From NCBI GenBank assembly GCA_905233565.1, contig CAJOCL010000006.1, forward strand, positions 1-56,426: a stretch of 56,426 nt of DNA, read 5' to 3'. Origin of the DNA: an uncultured Synergistales bacterium. GTDB taxonomy: Bacteria > Synergistota > Synergistia > Synergistales > Aminobacteriaceae. Of the stretch, positions 24,469 through 33,106 are shown in pieces (the first letter of the stretch is position 1; each line of letters opens with the position of its first letter). Made by a program: the position numbers and the translations under genes. The notes below the pieces were generated by a model that searched no databases, was not told the origin of the DNA, and saw only the letters and a list, made by a program, of their open reading frames with translations.

Positions 24469-25587
24469 CTAATTCATAAGCCTGACTTTCTGGCCTTCCC
24501 TGAGCAGGTGAACACCTGCGACGATTAAATTATCTCCGCCCTTCAGTTCTGGAGCTGAAATTTCAATATAGCCGTCAGAATAAGGGGTGCTGACCGTAAC
24601 GGGTACTTTGTGAACTTCACCGTTTGTGCATTGCCAGACATATTTATTCTGACCTGATGTGAAGACGGCTCCTGAAGGTATGCGGAACCTGGATTTATCT
24701 ACATTTTCGCTGTCCTTGAATTCAGCTTCAACGATCGCTCCCATTCCGGGCAGGAGTAAGACATCATTTTGAGGTGTCAGCGTTGCGGTTACGGGGAACG
24801 TGTTAGTGTTTGTATCTGACTGAAGGACAAATTCCTTGAGCGTAAGCGGGAAAACTCTGCCGGGTATGGCGTCAAAACGTGCGTAAAGGCTGTCAAATTT
24901 CCTGTCTGATGTAGCATTCCAGATTACGTCGCTGTCAGGAACGTTGAAGACTACCTCAAGCGTAGAAATATCCTGCAGCCTGAATATGGGCTGTTTTGCC
25001 GTAACATCCTGGAAATTTTCAACCATTCTGTCAACAATTACGCCGTCAAACGGTGCGCGGAGTTCCGTATCCTTCAGCGAGTCACGGACTAAGGCAGTCT
25101 GTGATTTTGCGGCTTCAAGCGCGGAACGTGCAACTTCCACTTCAGTTTTCTGGTTATCAAAAGTTGATTTCGATATGGCTTTCTGTTTGTACAGATTTTC
25201 ATAACGCCTGTAATTCGTCTGAGCGTTGTTGAATTGAGCCTGAGCCTGTTCCTGCGCGCTTCTGGCCTGCTTTAACTGTGTCTGAAAGTCTCTTGTGTCA
25301 AGAGTTGCCAGCAGTTCTCCTTTTTTGACTGACGCGCCCTTGTCAACGTAAATACGACTGATCGGCCCTGATACCCTGAACGAAACATCTACGCGCCTTC
25401 CGCCCTGAAGTGTTCCGAAATAACGCCATATTCCGCCGTCGCCGTTGACCGCCAGGGTCATGCTCTTGACGGGACGGACTAATTCAGGCTTCACAACTTC
25501 TTCTTCGGGCTTCTTGAACGATTCAAGCGCAAAATATGTCCCTGCAACTATAGCTGCTATAAGTAAAATATTGATGATCTTTTTCAC
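24469..25587 (-). CDS. RND efflux periplasmic adaptor (membrane fusion) protein
   Basis: 372-residue membrane fusion protein that links an RND pump to an outer-membrane channel. An N-terminal membrane anchor (residues 5-25) is followed by the lipoyl halves (Val-Ser-Phe-Arg-Val-Ser-Gly...Gly-Glu-Leu-Leu-Ala-Thr-Leu-Asp near 75-100 and Leu-Arg-Ala-Pro-Phe-Asp-Gly-Val-Ile near 177), a helical hairpin between them with Gln/Ala-rich heptads, and a beta-barrel domain. GTG start at 25587 with AAAGGAG upstream. It lies 34 bases after the pump gene, so the order is pump first, adaptor second, the reverse of most acrAB-like operons. No TolC-type gene is in the window. Confidence 0.9.
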   Translation of the reverse strand: MKKIINILLIAAIVAGTYFALESFKKPEEEVVKPELVRPVKSMTLAVNGDGGIWRYFGTLQGGRRVDVSFRVSGPISRIYVDKGASVKKGELLATLDTRDFQTQLKQARSAQEQAQAQFNNAQTNYRRYENLYKQKAISKSTFDNQKTEVEVARSALEAAKSQTALVRDSLKDTELRAPFDGVIVDRMVENFQDVTAKQPIFRLQDISTLEVVFNVPDSDVIWNATSDRKFDSLYARFDAIPGRVFPLTLKEFVLQSDTNTNTFPVTATLTPQNDVLLLPGMGAIVEAEFKDSENVDKSRFRIPSGAVFTSGQNKYVWQCTNGEVHKVPVTVSTPYSDGYIEISAPELKGGDNLIVAGVHLLREGQKVRLMN

Positions 25588-25621
25588 TTGTATTTGCTCC
25601 TTTCAGCAATTAAAAATACTA

Positions 25622-28600
25622 TTATTCCCCGTCATCGTCATTGTCGCTGTCGTCATTGTCATAATCATAGCCGGCATCAGGATTAGGAACATGATAGACC
25701 ATCGCTGTCATTACCGGGATGACTACCATTGTCAATATAGTACTGACCGTTAAACCGCCCATTATGGTTACTGACATCGAGCCGAACATTTTATCCCAGA
25801 TTAACGGAATCATTCCCAGAACGGTCGTAAATGCTGACATGGCCACAGGGCGCAGACGGCTTACACCTGAGTTTACGATTGACATATATTTATCTTTTCC
25901 CGCATCAAAATCATCGCTTACCTGATCCAGTAGGACAATTGAGTTTTTCGCAAGCATTCCGACAAGGCTCAGGACTCCTATAATTGCCATAAAACTTACG
26001 GACATATTAGTCATTGTAAGCCCTGCAGAGACACCGATTAAGATTAGCGGTATTGACGCGAAAATTATGGCCGGCTGACGGAATCCGTTGAACAGGAACA
26101 GCATAATCGTAAACATGATTAACAGGCTCGGCACGAACATTGAGGACATTCCGTTCATTGCTTTGGCCTGCTGCTCTGCCTCTCCTCCCCATTCAAAACT
26201 ATAGCCGACAGGGAGTTTTATTGATTCAACGGCGTTTTTTATACGGTTTTGCATAACGTCAACGTTTCCGCCGTTTTTAACATCGCTCTGAATCGTAATC
26301 AAACGCCTGCGGTTCCTGCGCCTCATTATGTTGTCTTCAAAAGTAACGTCAAGCGAGGAAATTACGGAACCTAACGGGACAGTCCTCCCCAATGCCGGCG
26401 CCCATATCGGGAATGACAAAACCGTCTCCAGCTTGTTGCGTTCTTCAGGTACGAGGCTCATTATTATAGGCAGCGACCGATCCCCTTCCCTGTAAACACC
26501 AAGCGCGGCACCTGTTCCCGTTGTCTGGAACGCGGTATTTATTAAAGGACGTGTCAAACCCATAGCCTGCATACGATCCATACGTATATTCGGCCTGAAC
26601 GTCAAGACTTTTTCGCGCCAGTCAATTCGTACACAGTTGTGCAGCGGATCATCTTCAATTATCTCTCTTGCCTGTACTGCCAGAGCTCTCAGCGTATCGG
26701 GATCATCACCGTAAAATCTTGCTTCGATTACGGGTTCCATGCTGCTGCCCTTTGAAAACGGCTTGCATACTCCTATAATGCCCGGCATTTCCTCGTCAAT
26801 AATTCTCTGCGTTTCCCTCAAAACTGCCGTAACATCTACACCCTCGTTGACCTCAACTAAAAGCTCAGAAAAAGAGCTGTCAGAATCAGGCGGCGAATAA
26901 GTCAGCGTAAACCTGAGAGCGCCTCCGCCTACAAAACTTGATACGTTTTTGATTTCCGGCATTGAGCGCAGACGTTCGGAAACAATATCAGTCATTCTTT
27001 TCTGTTCGTCTATGGAAGTTCCCTTTCTCTGCCACATGTCGGCAACAAAATATGAAGCTGTTGAAGACGGGAAGAATGTCTTATCCAAACGCATAAATCC
27101 TGCAATGCTCAATACAAACATTGCAATTACTACGATCATCGTTGCAGTTCTGTATTTCAGGCAGCCTTCAAGAAATGCCCTGTACAATCTGAAAAGCGGC
27201 TTATCATAAGGATCTGAATTGTCATCGGACGCAGCGGGCTTCAACATGAAATAACCCATAACGGGCGTAATGGTTACAGCCGTAACCCAGCTGAGCATCA
27301 TTGAAATTCCTATAACCTGCAGCAAACTTCGGCAAAATTCACCTGTGCTGTCGGGTGAAAGCCCTATTGGGACAAATGCAAGAACTGCGATCAGAGTACC
27401 GCCGAACATTGACCACAAAGAAGATTTTACGGTGTCAGAGGCTGCTTCTATTACGGAAGCCCCGCGCTGAACGCCTATGAGCATGCCTTCAGTAACGACT
27501 ATTGCGTTATCGACAAGCGAACCGAGAGCGATAATTAATGCCGCAAGTGAAACCTGCTGTAAAAATATTCCCTGCCAGTTCATAATCATTAAAGTCCCTG
27601 CTATGGTCAGGAGAAGGACTATGCCTATCAGCAGCCCCGAACGTAATCCCATGAATATAAGAAGTACGCCTACGACTATGACTAAAGACTCAATCAGATT
27701 AACTACAAAGTCATTTACGGAATTTATGACACCTTTTGACTGCAGATAAATCGGGTACAGTTCCATTCCGATAGGACGCTGTAATTCAAGTTCCTCAAGC
27801 CTTTTAGCTACGGCCTCGCCCATATTAACGACATTTCCGCCCTCTACCGTTGCGATACCGATTCCGAGTGCAGGGGTGCCGTTAAATGACATCATGAAGG
27901 ACTGCGGATCTATGTAATCGCGCCGGACCTTTGCAACTTCATTCAAACGGATTAACCGCCCGTTTTCACCGCCTATAATAAGCTCGCCTATATCTTTTAC
28001 GGATAAAATGCCGCCGATAGGGTTTATAGTAACGTAATAATCCCCGTAAAAAGTCTTTCCCAATGATGATATAGTATTCTGCTGATTTAGAACGTCAAAA
28101 ATTGAAGCTGCGGATAATCCCATCGTGCTTAACCGTGCTGCGGAAAATTCGACGTAAACACCCTCGCTCTGTTCACCCAGTATGTTTACGCGTGCGACCT
28201 CATGAACAAGTACTAATTCTTTTTTCAGGAACTCGGCATATTCCCAAAGTTCGTGCATTGTATAGCCATCGCCGGTCAGAGCGTAAAATTGTCCGAAAAC
28301 ATCACCGTAATCATTATTTACCGCAACAGTGCAGCCGGTTGGAAGACTTGACTGTATATCAGCAATTTTCTGTCTCAGAACGTTCCAGACTTGCGGCAGG
28401 TTTTCCGAAGTATATTGATCTTTAATATCAACGTATACAGTGCCCGCTCCTTCAGTACAGAGGCTGCGGATAGTCTTAACTTCGCTCATTGACTGTACTG
28501 CGTCTTCTATCCTGCTTACTGCTTCTCCCTCTACTTCCCTGACGGTTGCACCGGGATAAGATACTGTTACGAGTGCAGTTTTAATTGTGAACGTAGGATC

Positions 28601-28708
28601 TTCGAGCTTTCCGATGTCGATATAAGCCTGTACCCCTCCGACTACGAGAAGGGCGCAGATAAAAAGCACTACGATTCTACGTTCAATACTAGCGCGTGCA
28701 ATATCCAT
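25622..28708 (-). CDS. RND family efflux transporter permease
   Basis: 1028-residue AcrB-type inner-membrane pump. The N-terminal helix is followed by the first large periplasmic loop (to about 330), helices 2-6, a second periplasmic loop (about 560-865), and helices 8-12. Asp-Asn-Ala-Ile-Val-Val-Thr-Glu near residue 400 is typical of helix 4 in this family and carries the proton-relay acid. The C-terminus is an unusual Asp/Asn-rich tail (about 15 acidic or Asn residues). Substrate not predictable. It is the first gene of the operon with the adaptor, preceded by a palindromic operator candidate. Confidence 0.92.
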   Translation of the reverse strand: MDIARASIERRIVVLFICALLVVGGVQAYIDIGKLEDPTFTIKTALVTVSYPGATVREVEGEAVSRIEDAVQSMSEVKTIRSLCTEGAGTVYVDIKDQYTSENLPQVWNVLRQKIADIQSSLPTGCTVAVNNDYGDVFGQFYALTGDGYTMHELWEYAEFLKKELVLVHEVARVNILGEQSEGVYVEFSAARLSTMGLSAASIFDVLNQQNTISSLGKTFYGDYYVTINPIGGILSVKDIGELIIGGENGRLIRLNEVAKVRRDYIDPQSFMMSFNGTPALGIGIATVEGGNVVNMGEAVAKRLEELELQRPIGMELYPIYLQSKGVINSVNDFVVNLIESLVIVVGVLLIFMGLRSGLLIGIVLLLTIAGTLMIMNWQGIFLQQVSLAALIIALGSLVDNAIVVTEGMLIGVQRGASVIEAASDTVKSSLWSMFGGTLIAVLAFVPIGLSPDSTGEFCRSLLQVIGISMMLSWVTAVTITPVMGYFMLKPAASDDNSDPYDKPLFRLYRAFLEGCLKYRTATMIVVIAMFVLSIAGFMRLDKTFFPSSTASYFVADMWQRKGTSIDEQKRMTDIVSERLRSMPEIKNVSSFVGGGALRFTLTYSPPDSDSSFSELLVEVNEGVDVTAVLRETQRIIDEEMPGIIGVCKPFSKGSSMEPVIEARFYGDDPDTLRALAVQAREIIEDDPLHNCVRIDWREKVLTFRPNIRMDRMQAMGLTRPLINTAFQTTGTGAALGVYREGDRSLPIIMSLVPEERNKLETVLSFPIWAPALGRTVPLGSVISSLDVTFEDNIMRRRNRRRLITIQSDVKNGGNVDVMQNRIKNAVESIKLPVGYSFEWGGEAEQQAKAMNGMSSMFVPSLLIMFTIMLFLFNGFRQPAIIFASIPLILIGVSAGLTMTNMSVSFMAIIGVLSLVGMLAKNSIVLLDQVSDDFDAGKDKYMSIVNSGVSRLRPVAMSAFTTVLGMIPLIWDKMFGSMSVTIMGGLTVSTILTMVVIPVMTAMVYHVPNPDAGYDYDNDDSDNDDDGE

Positions 28709-28741
28709 GAAATACTCCTTTGATTGTCAAATTTATTATAG

Positions 28742-28775
28742 ATTATACAAAATATGATTTAATTATACAATTAAA
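28742..28775 (-). promoter_or_regulatory. Candidate promoter and palindromic operator of the RND operon
   Basis: Minus-strand TATAAT (28747-28742) lies 17 bases downstream of TTGTAT (28770-28765). The -35 element is embedded in a perfect inverted repeat, TTTAATT-N4-AATTAAA, at 28758-28775. This placement fits repression by a dimeric regulator (TetR or MarR type). No such regulator gene is next to it. Confidence 0.5.
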
Positions 28776-28788
28776 CTCTAGTACACAT

Positions 28789-28819
28789 AAAAAGAAACCC
28801 CGATGTATAACGGGGCTTC
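28789..28819 (-). terminator. Intrinsic terminator after the exported flavodoxin-fold gene
   Basis: Read on the minus strand, GAAGCCCCG and CGGGGTTTC form a 9-bp stem (one G-T wobble), followed by TTTTTATG. It lies 38 bases after the stop of the flavodoxin-fold gene. Confidence 0.8.
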
Positions 28820-28856
28820 TGCTGTTCAATTTTAATTCAACATTTTTAATTCGACA

Positions 28857-29501
28857 TTATTTGAAAGATGCCATTGCATTTTTGATTTTTTCAATCAGCA
28901 TTTTTGAATGTTCCTGAGCTTTTTGAACGTGCAAATCTTTATCGGCTACCTTGCGCATAATATTATAACCGCCTGTGTATACCATGCCGCCGAAATCCAT
29001 GCCGCATAAATCAGCTAACTGCACCAACGGTAACTGGTAAACATCAATAGGATAGCCCATTCTTTCGCCGACGTGATACTGGCTTTCCGGCGCACCTGAT
29101 GTCATCGAAAGAATAAGCGTTTTGCCGTTCAGCATTCCGCCCTTTGCGTCATGGGCGAAGCCGAACGTAAATACTTCTTCCAGCCAGCGTTTCATGATTG
29201 CAGGTGCCGAGTACCACTGAATAGGATATTGCAGGACGATAATATCAGCACTTGAAACCCTCTGACGTTCTTTACGGATGTCAATTTTGAAGTCAGGATA
29301 CGTCTGATCCAAATATAACAATTCTGCTTCGGGAAATTCTTTTTTAACTTCCTCCATGATTGTCTTTGTTGCCGTAGATATTGCGATTCTCGCATGTCCC
29401 GATACAACTAACAAGCGGCATTTTTCCTGAGCGTATACTGCTGACGCGAGCAATAAAGCTAAAACAGCTCCGAGCATTAAATTTCTAACAAATATTTTCA
29501 T
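28857..29501 (-). CDS. Exported NAD(P)H:quinone oxidoreductase-like flavoprotein
   Basis: 214-residue protein. A Sec-type signal peptide (residues 1-25, ending Ala-Val-Tyr-Ala-Gln) precedes a flavodoxin-like fold of the NQO/KefF-ancillary family: Val-Val-Ser-Gly-His-Ala-Arg near 33, Leu-Gln-Tyr-Pro-Ile-Gln-Trp-Tyr-Ser-Ala-Pro-Ala near 89, Lys-Arg-Trp-Leu-Glu-Glu-Val-Phe near 104, and Gly-Lys-Thr-Leu-Ile-Leu-Ser. I take ATG 29501, preceded by CAGGAA; a longer in-frame start at 29546 would bury the signal peptide. Most of this family is cytosolic, so export is unusual. Confidence 0.82.
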   Translation of the reverse strand: MKIFVRNLMLGAVLALLLASAVYAQEKCRLLVVSGHARIAISTATKTIMEEVKKEFPEAELLYLDQTYPDFKIDIRKERQRVSSADIIVLQYPIQWYSAPAIMKRWLEEVFTFGFAHDAKGGMLNGKTLILSMTSGAPESQYHVGERMGYPIDVYQLPLVQLADLCGMDFGGMVYTGGYNIMRKVADKDLHVQKAQEHSKMLIEKIKNAMASFK

Positions 29502-29524
29502 TTCCTGTGTTTTTCTTTTCAAAA

Positions 29525-29928
29525 CTATTTCATTTCTTTTTCCCAAACACGGACGGTATTAATTTCTGCCTTATCTGCGAGTTCTTCAAGAGTTTTTATC
29601 TCATCAGGTGAGAGAACAAGATCAGCGGCCTTTACTGCGTCTTCAACGTGCCTGACTTTCGTTACTCCCAGAATCGGCAGTGTTCCTTTAGCTATTGCCC
29701 AAGCAACGGGGAGCTGTGCAACTTCAACGTTATGGACATCAGCAATTTTTTTCATGGCAGCATTTAACTTTTGCCGTAGACATAGGCCGTGTCCCAAAGA
29801 TTAAGCCCTGATTTCATGGCCGTGTCGAAAATCGGGCGTAAATCTTTTTCAGTGAAGTTAGTCCCGAATGTCCCGTCATTGCCCCAAGCCCATGCGCCGA
29901 GAGCAATTTTTGGTAATGCAGTTTTCAT
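29525..29928 (-). pseudogene. Aldo/keto reductase pseudogene with large internal deletion
   Basis: From the ATG at 29928 the frame reads as an aldo/keto reductase N-terminus (Ile-Ala-Leu-Gly-Ala-Trp-Ala-Trp-Gly, Leu-Trp-Asp-Thr-Ala-Tyr-Val-Tyr-Gly-Lys-Ser; the conserved Asp and Tyr are present) and then stops about 53 codons in. In another frame, 29525-29780 reads as the C-terminal part (Val-Ala-Gln-Leu-Pro-Val-Ala-Trp-Ala-Ile, Ile-Leu-Gly-Val-Thr-Lys). About 200 central residues are missing and the two ends are joined out of frame, near 29770. The product would not be functional. Confidence 0.85.
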
Positions 29929-29978
29929 TGTAAAAAATCTTCCTTTCTTAATTATTATCTTATTATCTTTCTGATTTA

Positions 29979-30956
29979 TTATTTAAGATAACGATTTATA
30001 AAATCGCTAAATTCTTTCAATGACAATTCTGACTCATAAAGTTCAGGTAAAAGCAGCGGGAAATCATGAGGCATTCCGGGATATACGGTCAGCGTTGCTT
30101 CAATATCGTCTGACAAAGCCCTCTGAAGAAGTGATATGCCGTCATCTACGAATAATTCATAACCTCCGATTTGTATCAGCATTGGCGGTAGTCCTCTTAA
30201 ATCCGCGTAAACCGGCGATAATTTCGGATCGTCAAGTTTCATATCACCTGCATACGAAGGTTTTCTGACCTGAACTTCCTGATAAAGCGGAAAGCCTTTA
30301 ATGCCAAGCACTAAATCACGCTCAGAATTTTTTATTCTTGACGGGGCTGTCTGCTCAAAAGTCCCCCACGGTGATATTAATACCAATGCTGCAGGCTGTG
30401 AAAGTTTCTGCTCTTTCAAATAAAGAGATAATTCAAGCGCTAAATTTCCTCCGGCTGAATCTCCGACAAATATTATATTTTCGGGTTTAACTCCCGATGA
30501 AAGCAATTCTCTGTAAACTGCCGCAGCATCTTCAAGTGCAGCAGGATAAACATTTTTAGGTGCAAGCCTGTAATGAACGTAATAGACTTCCGACGCACCT
30601 ATCAACATTCCCTGATCTGCTCCGAGCAGGCGGTGACCTTCTGAAAGTCCGTTAACATAACCGCCGCCGTGAAACTGGATAATTACGCGGGCTGTTTTTG
30701 GTTTTTCTGCTTTCAGACGTTCAACGCTGACATTTCCCAATGTTAAATTTTCAAGTGTCCAGCCTTCAGGTGCTTCAAATTTGTAAGGCTTAGAATCCGA
30801 AGAAGGGTGCAGAACGTTATATATTTTATTCCCGATATACTGCTGTTTTTCCGCCATTCCGAGCCGAAGCTCTGAAGCGTTTATTCTGCCTGCCGTAAAA
30901 ATCAAACTGACGGCAAGAATACTTACGCTTAATTTTTTGATTTTTTCAAATCCCAT
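29979..30956 (-). CDS. Exported alpha/beta hydrolase, hormone-sensitive-lipase-like esterase
   Basis: 325-residue esterase with a signal peptide (about residues 1-28, ending Ile-Asn-Ala-Ser). The oxyanion motif His-Gly-Gly-Gly is at 96-99 and the nucleophile Ser167 is in Gly-Asp-Ser-Ala-Gly-Gly. Tyr-Arg-Leu-Ala-Pro near 129 is typical of the HSL family. The catalytic Asp and His are probably in the Val-Asp-Asp-Gly-Ile-Ser stretch and in Met-Pro-His-Asp-Phe near the end. GTG/ATG choice is not in doubt: ATG 30956 has GGGAAG upstream. Third exported enzyme in this neighbourhood. Confidence 0.86.
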   Translation of the reverse strand: MGFEKIKKLSVSILAVSLIFTAGRINASELRLGMAEKQQYIGNKIYNVLHPSSDSKPYKFEAPEGWTLENLTLGNVSVERLKAEKPKTARVIIQFHGGGYVNGLSEGHRLLGADQGMLIGASEVYYVHYRLAPKNVYPAALEDAAAVYRELLSSGVKPENIIFVGDSAGGNLALELSLYLKEQKLSQPAALVLISPWGTFEQTAPSRIKNSERDLVLGIKGFPLYQEVQVRKPSYAGDMKLDDPKLSPVYADLRGLPPMLIQIGGYELFVDDGISLLQRALSDDIEATLTVYPGMPHDFPLLLPELYESELSLKEFSDFINRYLK

Positions 30957-31053
30957 TATTACTTCCCTCTTTCAAAAATTAATATTGACATCATGTTGTA
31001 ATGATTATAACACATAACAACACGGTGTCAATATTAATTGATGTTATTAATTT

Positions 31054-31410
31054 TTACCACAGATTAATTGAGCCGTTTTCCGTCCCGCGAACCCAATATA
31101 TTGCGTTTTCGTCGGCTCTTACATAAGCCGTGTCAACATTTCCGACAGCTTTAACCTTTGCCGTTATTTCTCTCGGCGTAATTTCCTGCCCGGACGGAGA
31201 CTGAATGATAATTTTCGTTCTCTTTCCGGCCGCCTTTTTCTTCATCCAAGCCGCAACCGCCTGCCACTTGAGACCGTAAGCCTCAGCAACCGGCCTTGTT
31301 CCGTATTCCCTTGCCGCTTCCGCTATTTTTATCTTTTCATTTTCCTGATACTGAGCTTTAACAGGCGGCATTCCGTTAAAGCCGGCTTTGAAATTAGTTT
31401 CGTTATTCAT
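31054..31410 (-). CDS. Small helix-turn-helix plus DUF6465-like protein
   Basis: 118-residue protein. Residues about 22-55 resemble a transposase-type helix-turn-helix (Ala-Ala-Arg-Glu-Tyr-Gly-Thr-Arg-Pro-Val-Ala-Glu-Ala-Tyr-Gly-Leu-Lys-Trp). Residues about 62-118 match the DUF6465 pattern (Ile-Ile-Ile-Gln-Ser-Pro-Ser-Gly-Gln-Glu-Ile-Thr-Pro, Val-Asp-Thr-Ala-Tyr-Val-Arg-Ala-Asp-Glu-Asn, Tyr-Trp-Val-Arg-Gly). I take ATG 31410: an extended -10 lies 10 bases before it and no ribosome site is visible, so the message may be leaderless. Function unknown. It is separated from the EFR1 gene by a terminator. Confidence 0.72.
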   Translation of the reverse strand: MNNETNFKAGFNGMPPVKAQYQENEKIKIAEAAREYGTRPVAEAYGLKWQAVAAWMKKKAAGKRTKIIIQSPSGQEITPREITAKVKAVGNVDTAYVRADENAIYWVRGTENGSINLW

Positions 31411-31420
31411 AATGAAGAGT

Positions 31421-31429
31421 ATTCTATCA
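31421..31429 (-). promoter_or_regulatory. Extended -10 promoter for the DUF6465-like gene
   Basis: On the minus strand TGATAGAAT (TGnTAGAAT) ends 10 bases before the ATG at 31410. Transcription would then begin within a few bases of the start codon. Confidence 0.5.
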
Positions 31430-31435
31430 CATCGC

Positions 31436-31472
31436 AATAAAAAAAACGGCCATGCTATTGACACAGCCGTTT
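31436..31472 (-). terminator. Intrinsic terminator after the EFR1-type gene
   Basis: Read on the minus strand, AAAACGGC (31472-31465) pairs with GCCGTTTT (31449-31442) and is followed by a T-rich run. It lies just after the EFR1-type stop at 31483. Confidence 0.85.
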
Positions 31473-31482
31473 TGATTTCAGC

Positions 31483-32313
31483 CTAGAATATCATATCAAC
31501 CTCAAACGGGACTTTAACCGCGCCTGAGAATTTCTTGACTAATTCATCAACTTCCGGGCTGGCAGGACTAATTGCCTTCTTCGGACATCTATTGATACAG
31601 CTCAAGCAGCCTATACATTTATCAAGGTCAAAGGTTTTATTCTCAATATCTATCGCATCAACAGGGCAATGGCGTACACATGTCCTGCATTTTATGCAGG
31701 CATCTGAGATTGTTTTCGCCCTGAACGGGAAAGCAGCATGGCCGCCGCTTTCAACAGCGCGGTATGAGGAGACTTTTTCAGCGTCAGACTCATCTAACTT
31801 TATCTCATCATGCAAAACATAATCGCCTTTTTCAACTTTTTCATAGACGCGCCGTCCAAATTCAAGCATTAATTTTTCGTCTTCAGCATTCGGACGGTTT
31901 TCACTGCCCAGAGAAGCGGCGAGTGTGTGTGCTGCCGGGAATGCTCCTAACGCGGCGACTTTGAAACCTTGTTTTTCAGTATATTTTTTGATCTCTTCGA
32001 GTAATATTACTTTCATGTACAAAGTGTTTGCAAAAGTTACAACACCGGCAAAAGGCGCACCGTTCCCGTGAAGGCAGCCGAAAATCTCATCAAATTTTGT
32101 AAGTACAAGACTGGCTGTCATTGTGCAGAAGAAGACGAGATCGGTATCAGAAAAATTGTAATCCTTTTTTCTGCTGGCAGATGTCAAGAGATCGTGTGTT
32201 TCAACTGAAAGATCTTTGTTGACGGCTGTTATTGAGGAAGCTATCTTTTTAATAACTTTCTCGCTTGTACCGCTTGGACTGAAATAAACTAAATGAAGTT
32301 TCTTGATCGACAT
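31483..32313 (-). CDS. EFR1-family flavodoxin/ferredoxin fusion
   Basis: 276-residue cytosolic electron-transfer protein. Residues 1-165 form a flavodoxin-like domain (Leu-Val-Tyr-Phe-Ser-Pro-Ser-Gly-Thr-Ser-Glu-Lys is the FMN phosphate loop). Residues about 205-255 hold two 4Fe-4S motifs: Cys-Ile-Lys-Cys-Arg-Thr-Cys-Val-Arg-His-Cys-Pro and Cys-Ile-Gly-Cys-Leu-Ser-Cys-Ile-Asn-Arg-Cys-Pro. This is the EFR1 arrangement. It probably shuttles low-potential electrons in an anaerobe; partners unknown. It is divergent from the NAD(P)-binding protein gene at 32450. Confidence 0.87.
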   Translation of the reverse strand: MSIKKLHLVYFSPSGTSEKVIKKIASSITAVNKDLSVETHDLLTSASRKKDYNFSDTDLVFFCTMTASLVLTKFDEIFGCLHGNGAPFAGVVTFANTLYMKVILLEEIKKYTEKQGFKVAALGAFPAAHTLAASLGSENRPNAEDEKLMLEFGRRVYEKVEKGDYVLHDEIKLDESDAEKVSSYRAVESGGHAAFPFRAKTISDACIKCRTCVRHCPVDAIDIENKTFDLDKCIGCLSCINRCPKKAISPASPEVDELVKKFSGAVKVPFEVDMIF

Positions 32314-32345
32314 ATTTTATTCCACTCAAAATAAAATTTGTTGTC

Positions 32346-32354
32346 ATTATAGCA
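32346..32354 (-). promoter_or_regulatory. Extended -10 promoter for the EFR1-type gene
   Basis: On the minus strand TGCTATAAT, a perfect extended -10, lies 33 bases before the EFR1-type start at 32313. It is only about 12 bases from the -35 of the divergent promoter at 32366, so the two could be regulated together. Confidence 0.55.
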
Positions 32355-32365
32355 TAGTTAGAAGG

Positions 32366-32393
32366 TTGACATTACAGAAAAAAATCATATTAT
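32366..32393 (+). promoter_or_regulatory. Promoter of the NAD(P)-binding protein gene
   Basis: TTGACA (32366-32371), 16-base spacer, TATTAT (32388-32393). The -35 is perfect and the -10 has five of six bases. The start codon is at 32450 with AGGAGG upstream. Confidence 0.7.
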
Positions 32394-32449
32394 TGTTTGT
32401 GTATGAAACAAGGTAAGTTACAATTTTTTACAGGAGGAATTTTCTACAA

Positions 32450-33079
32450 ATGAAATTAGCAGTTTTATGTGCAAACGGCAAGGCCGGACGCTTGATTGTA
32501 GAAGAAGCCGTTAATCGCGGCTTGGATGTTACAGCTATTGTCAGAGGCGAAAACAAAACAAAAGCACAGCACACAATCAGCAAAGATATTTTTGATATTA
32601 AAGCTGATGATCTGAAGGGCTTTGACGTTGTTATTAATGCTTTCGGAGCATGGACGCCGGAAACTCTGCCGCTGCACAGTACGGCATTAAAAGTTGTATG
32701 TGATGCACTGAGCGGAACTAAGACAAGGCTTTTAGTTGTCGGCGGGGCAGGAAGCCTTTACGTGAACAAAGAACACACGGTTCAGTTATATCAGACACCT
32801 GATTTCCCTGAAGAATATAAAGTAATCGCCACAGCACAAGTAAAAGAACTTGATGAGTTACGCAAACGCGATGATGTTAGATGGACATTCGTAAGCCCCG
32901 CAGGAGATTTTCAGGCTGAAGGTTCGAGAACAGGGAAATATATTCTGGCCGGCGAAGAACTCACGTTAAATTCAAAGGGTGAAAGCATAATAAGCTATGC
33001 GGATTACGCTATTGCAATGATTGACGAGGCAACAAAGGGTAATCACATAAAGCAAAGGATAAGCGTTGTCAGAGAATAA
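32450..33079 (+). CDS. NAD(P)-binding oxidoreductase, NmrA/YwnB-like
   Basis: 209-residue Rossmann-fold protein of the atypical short-chain dehydrogenase type. The N-terminal dinucleotide-binding loop is Cys-Ala-Asn-Gly-Lys-Ala-Gly-Arg-Leu (residues 8-16), with Val-Ile-Asn-Ala-Phe-Gly-Ala near 61 and Val-Val-Gly-Gly-Ala-Gly-Ser-Leu near 98. These proteins often use NADPH or act as redox sensors; the substrate is unknown. Start ATG follows CAGGAGG by 8 bases. Monocistronic with a clear promoter and a downstream hairpin; divergent from the EFR1-type gene. Confidence 0.83.
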   Translation: MKLAVLCANGKAGRLIVEEAVNRGLDVTAIVRGENKTKAQHTISKDIFDIKADDLKGFDVVINAFGAWTPETLPLHSTALKVVCDALSGTKTRLLVVGGAGSLYVNKEHTVQLYQTPDFPEEYKVIATAQVKELDELRKRDDVRWTFVSPAGDFQAEGSRTGKYILAGEELTLNSKGESIISYADYAIAMIDEATKGNHIKQRISVVRE

Positions 33080-33106
33080 GAAAACACACCGAAAATTTTT
33101 GCAGTA

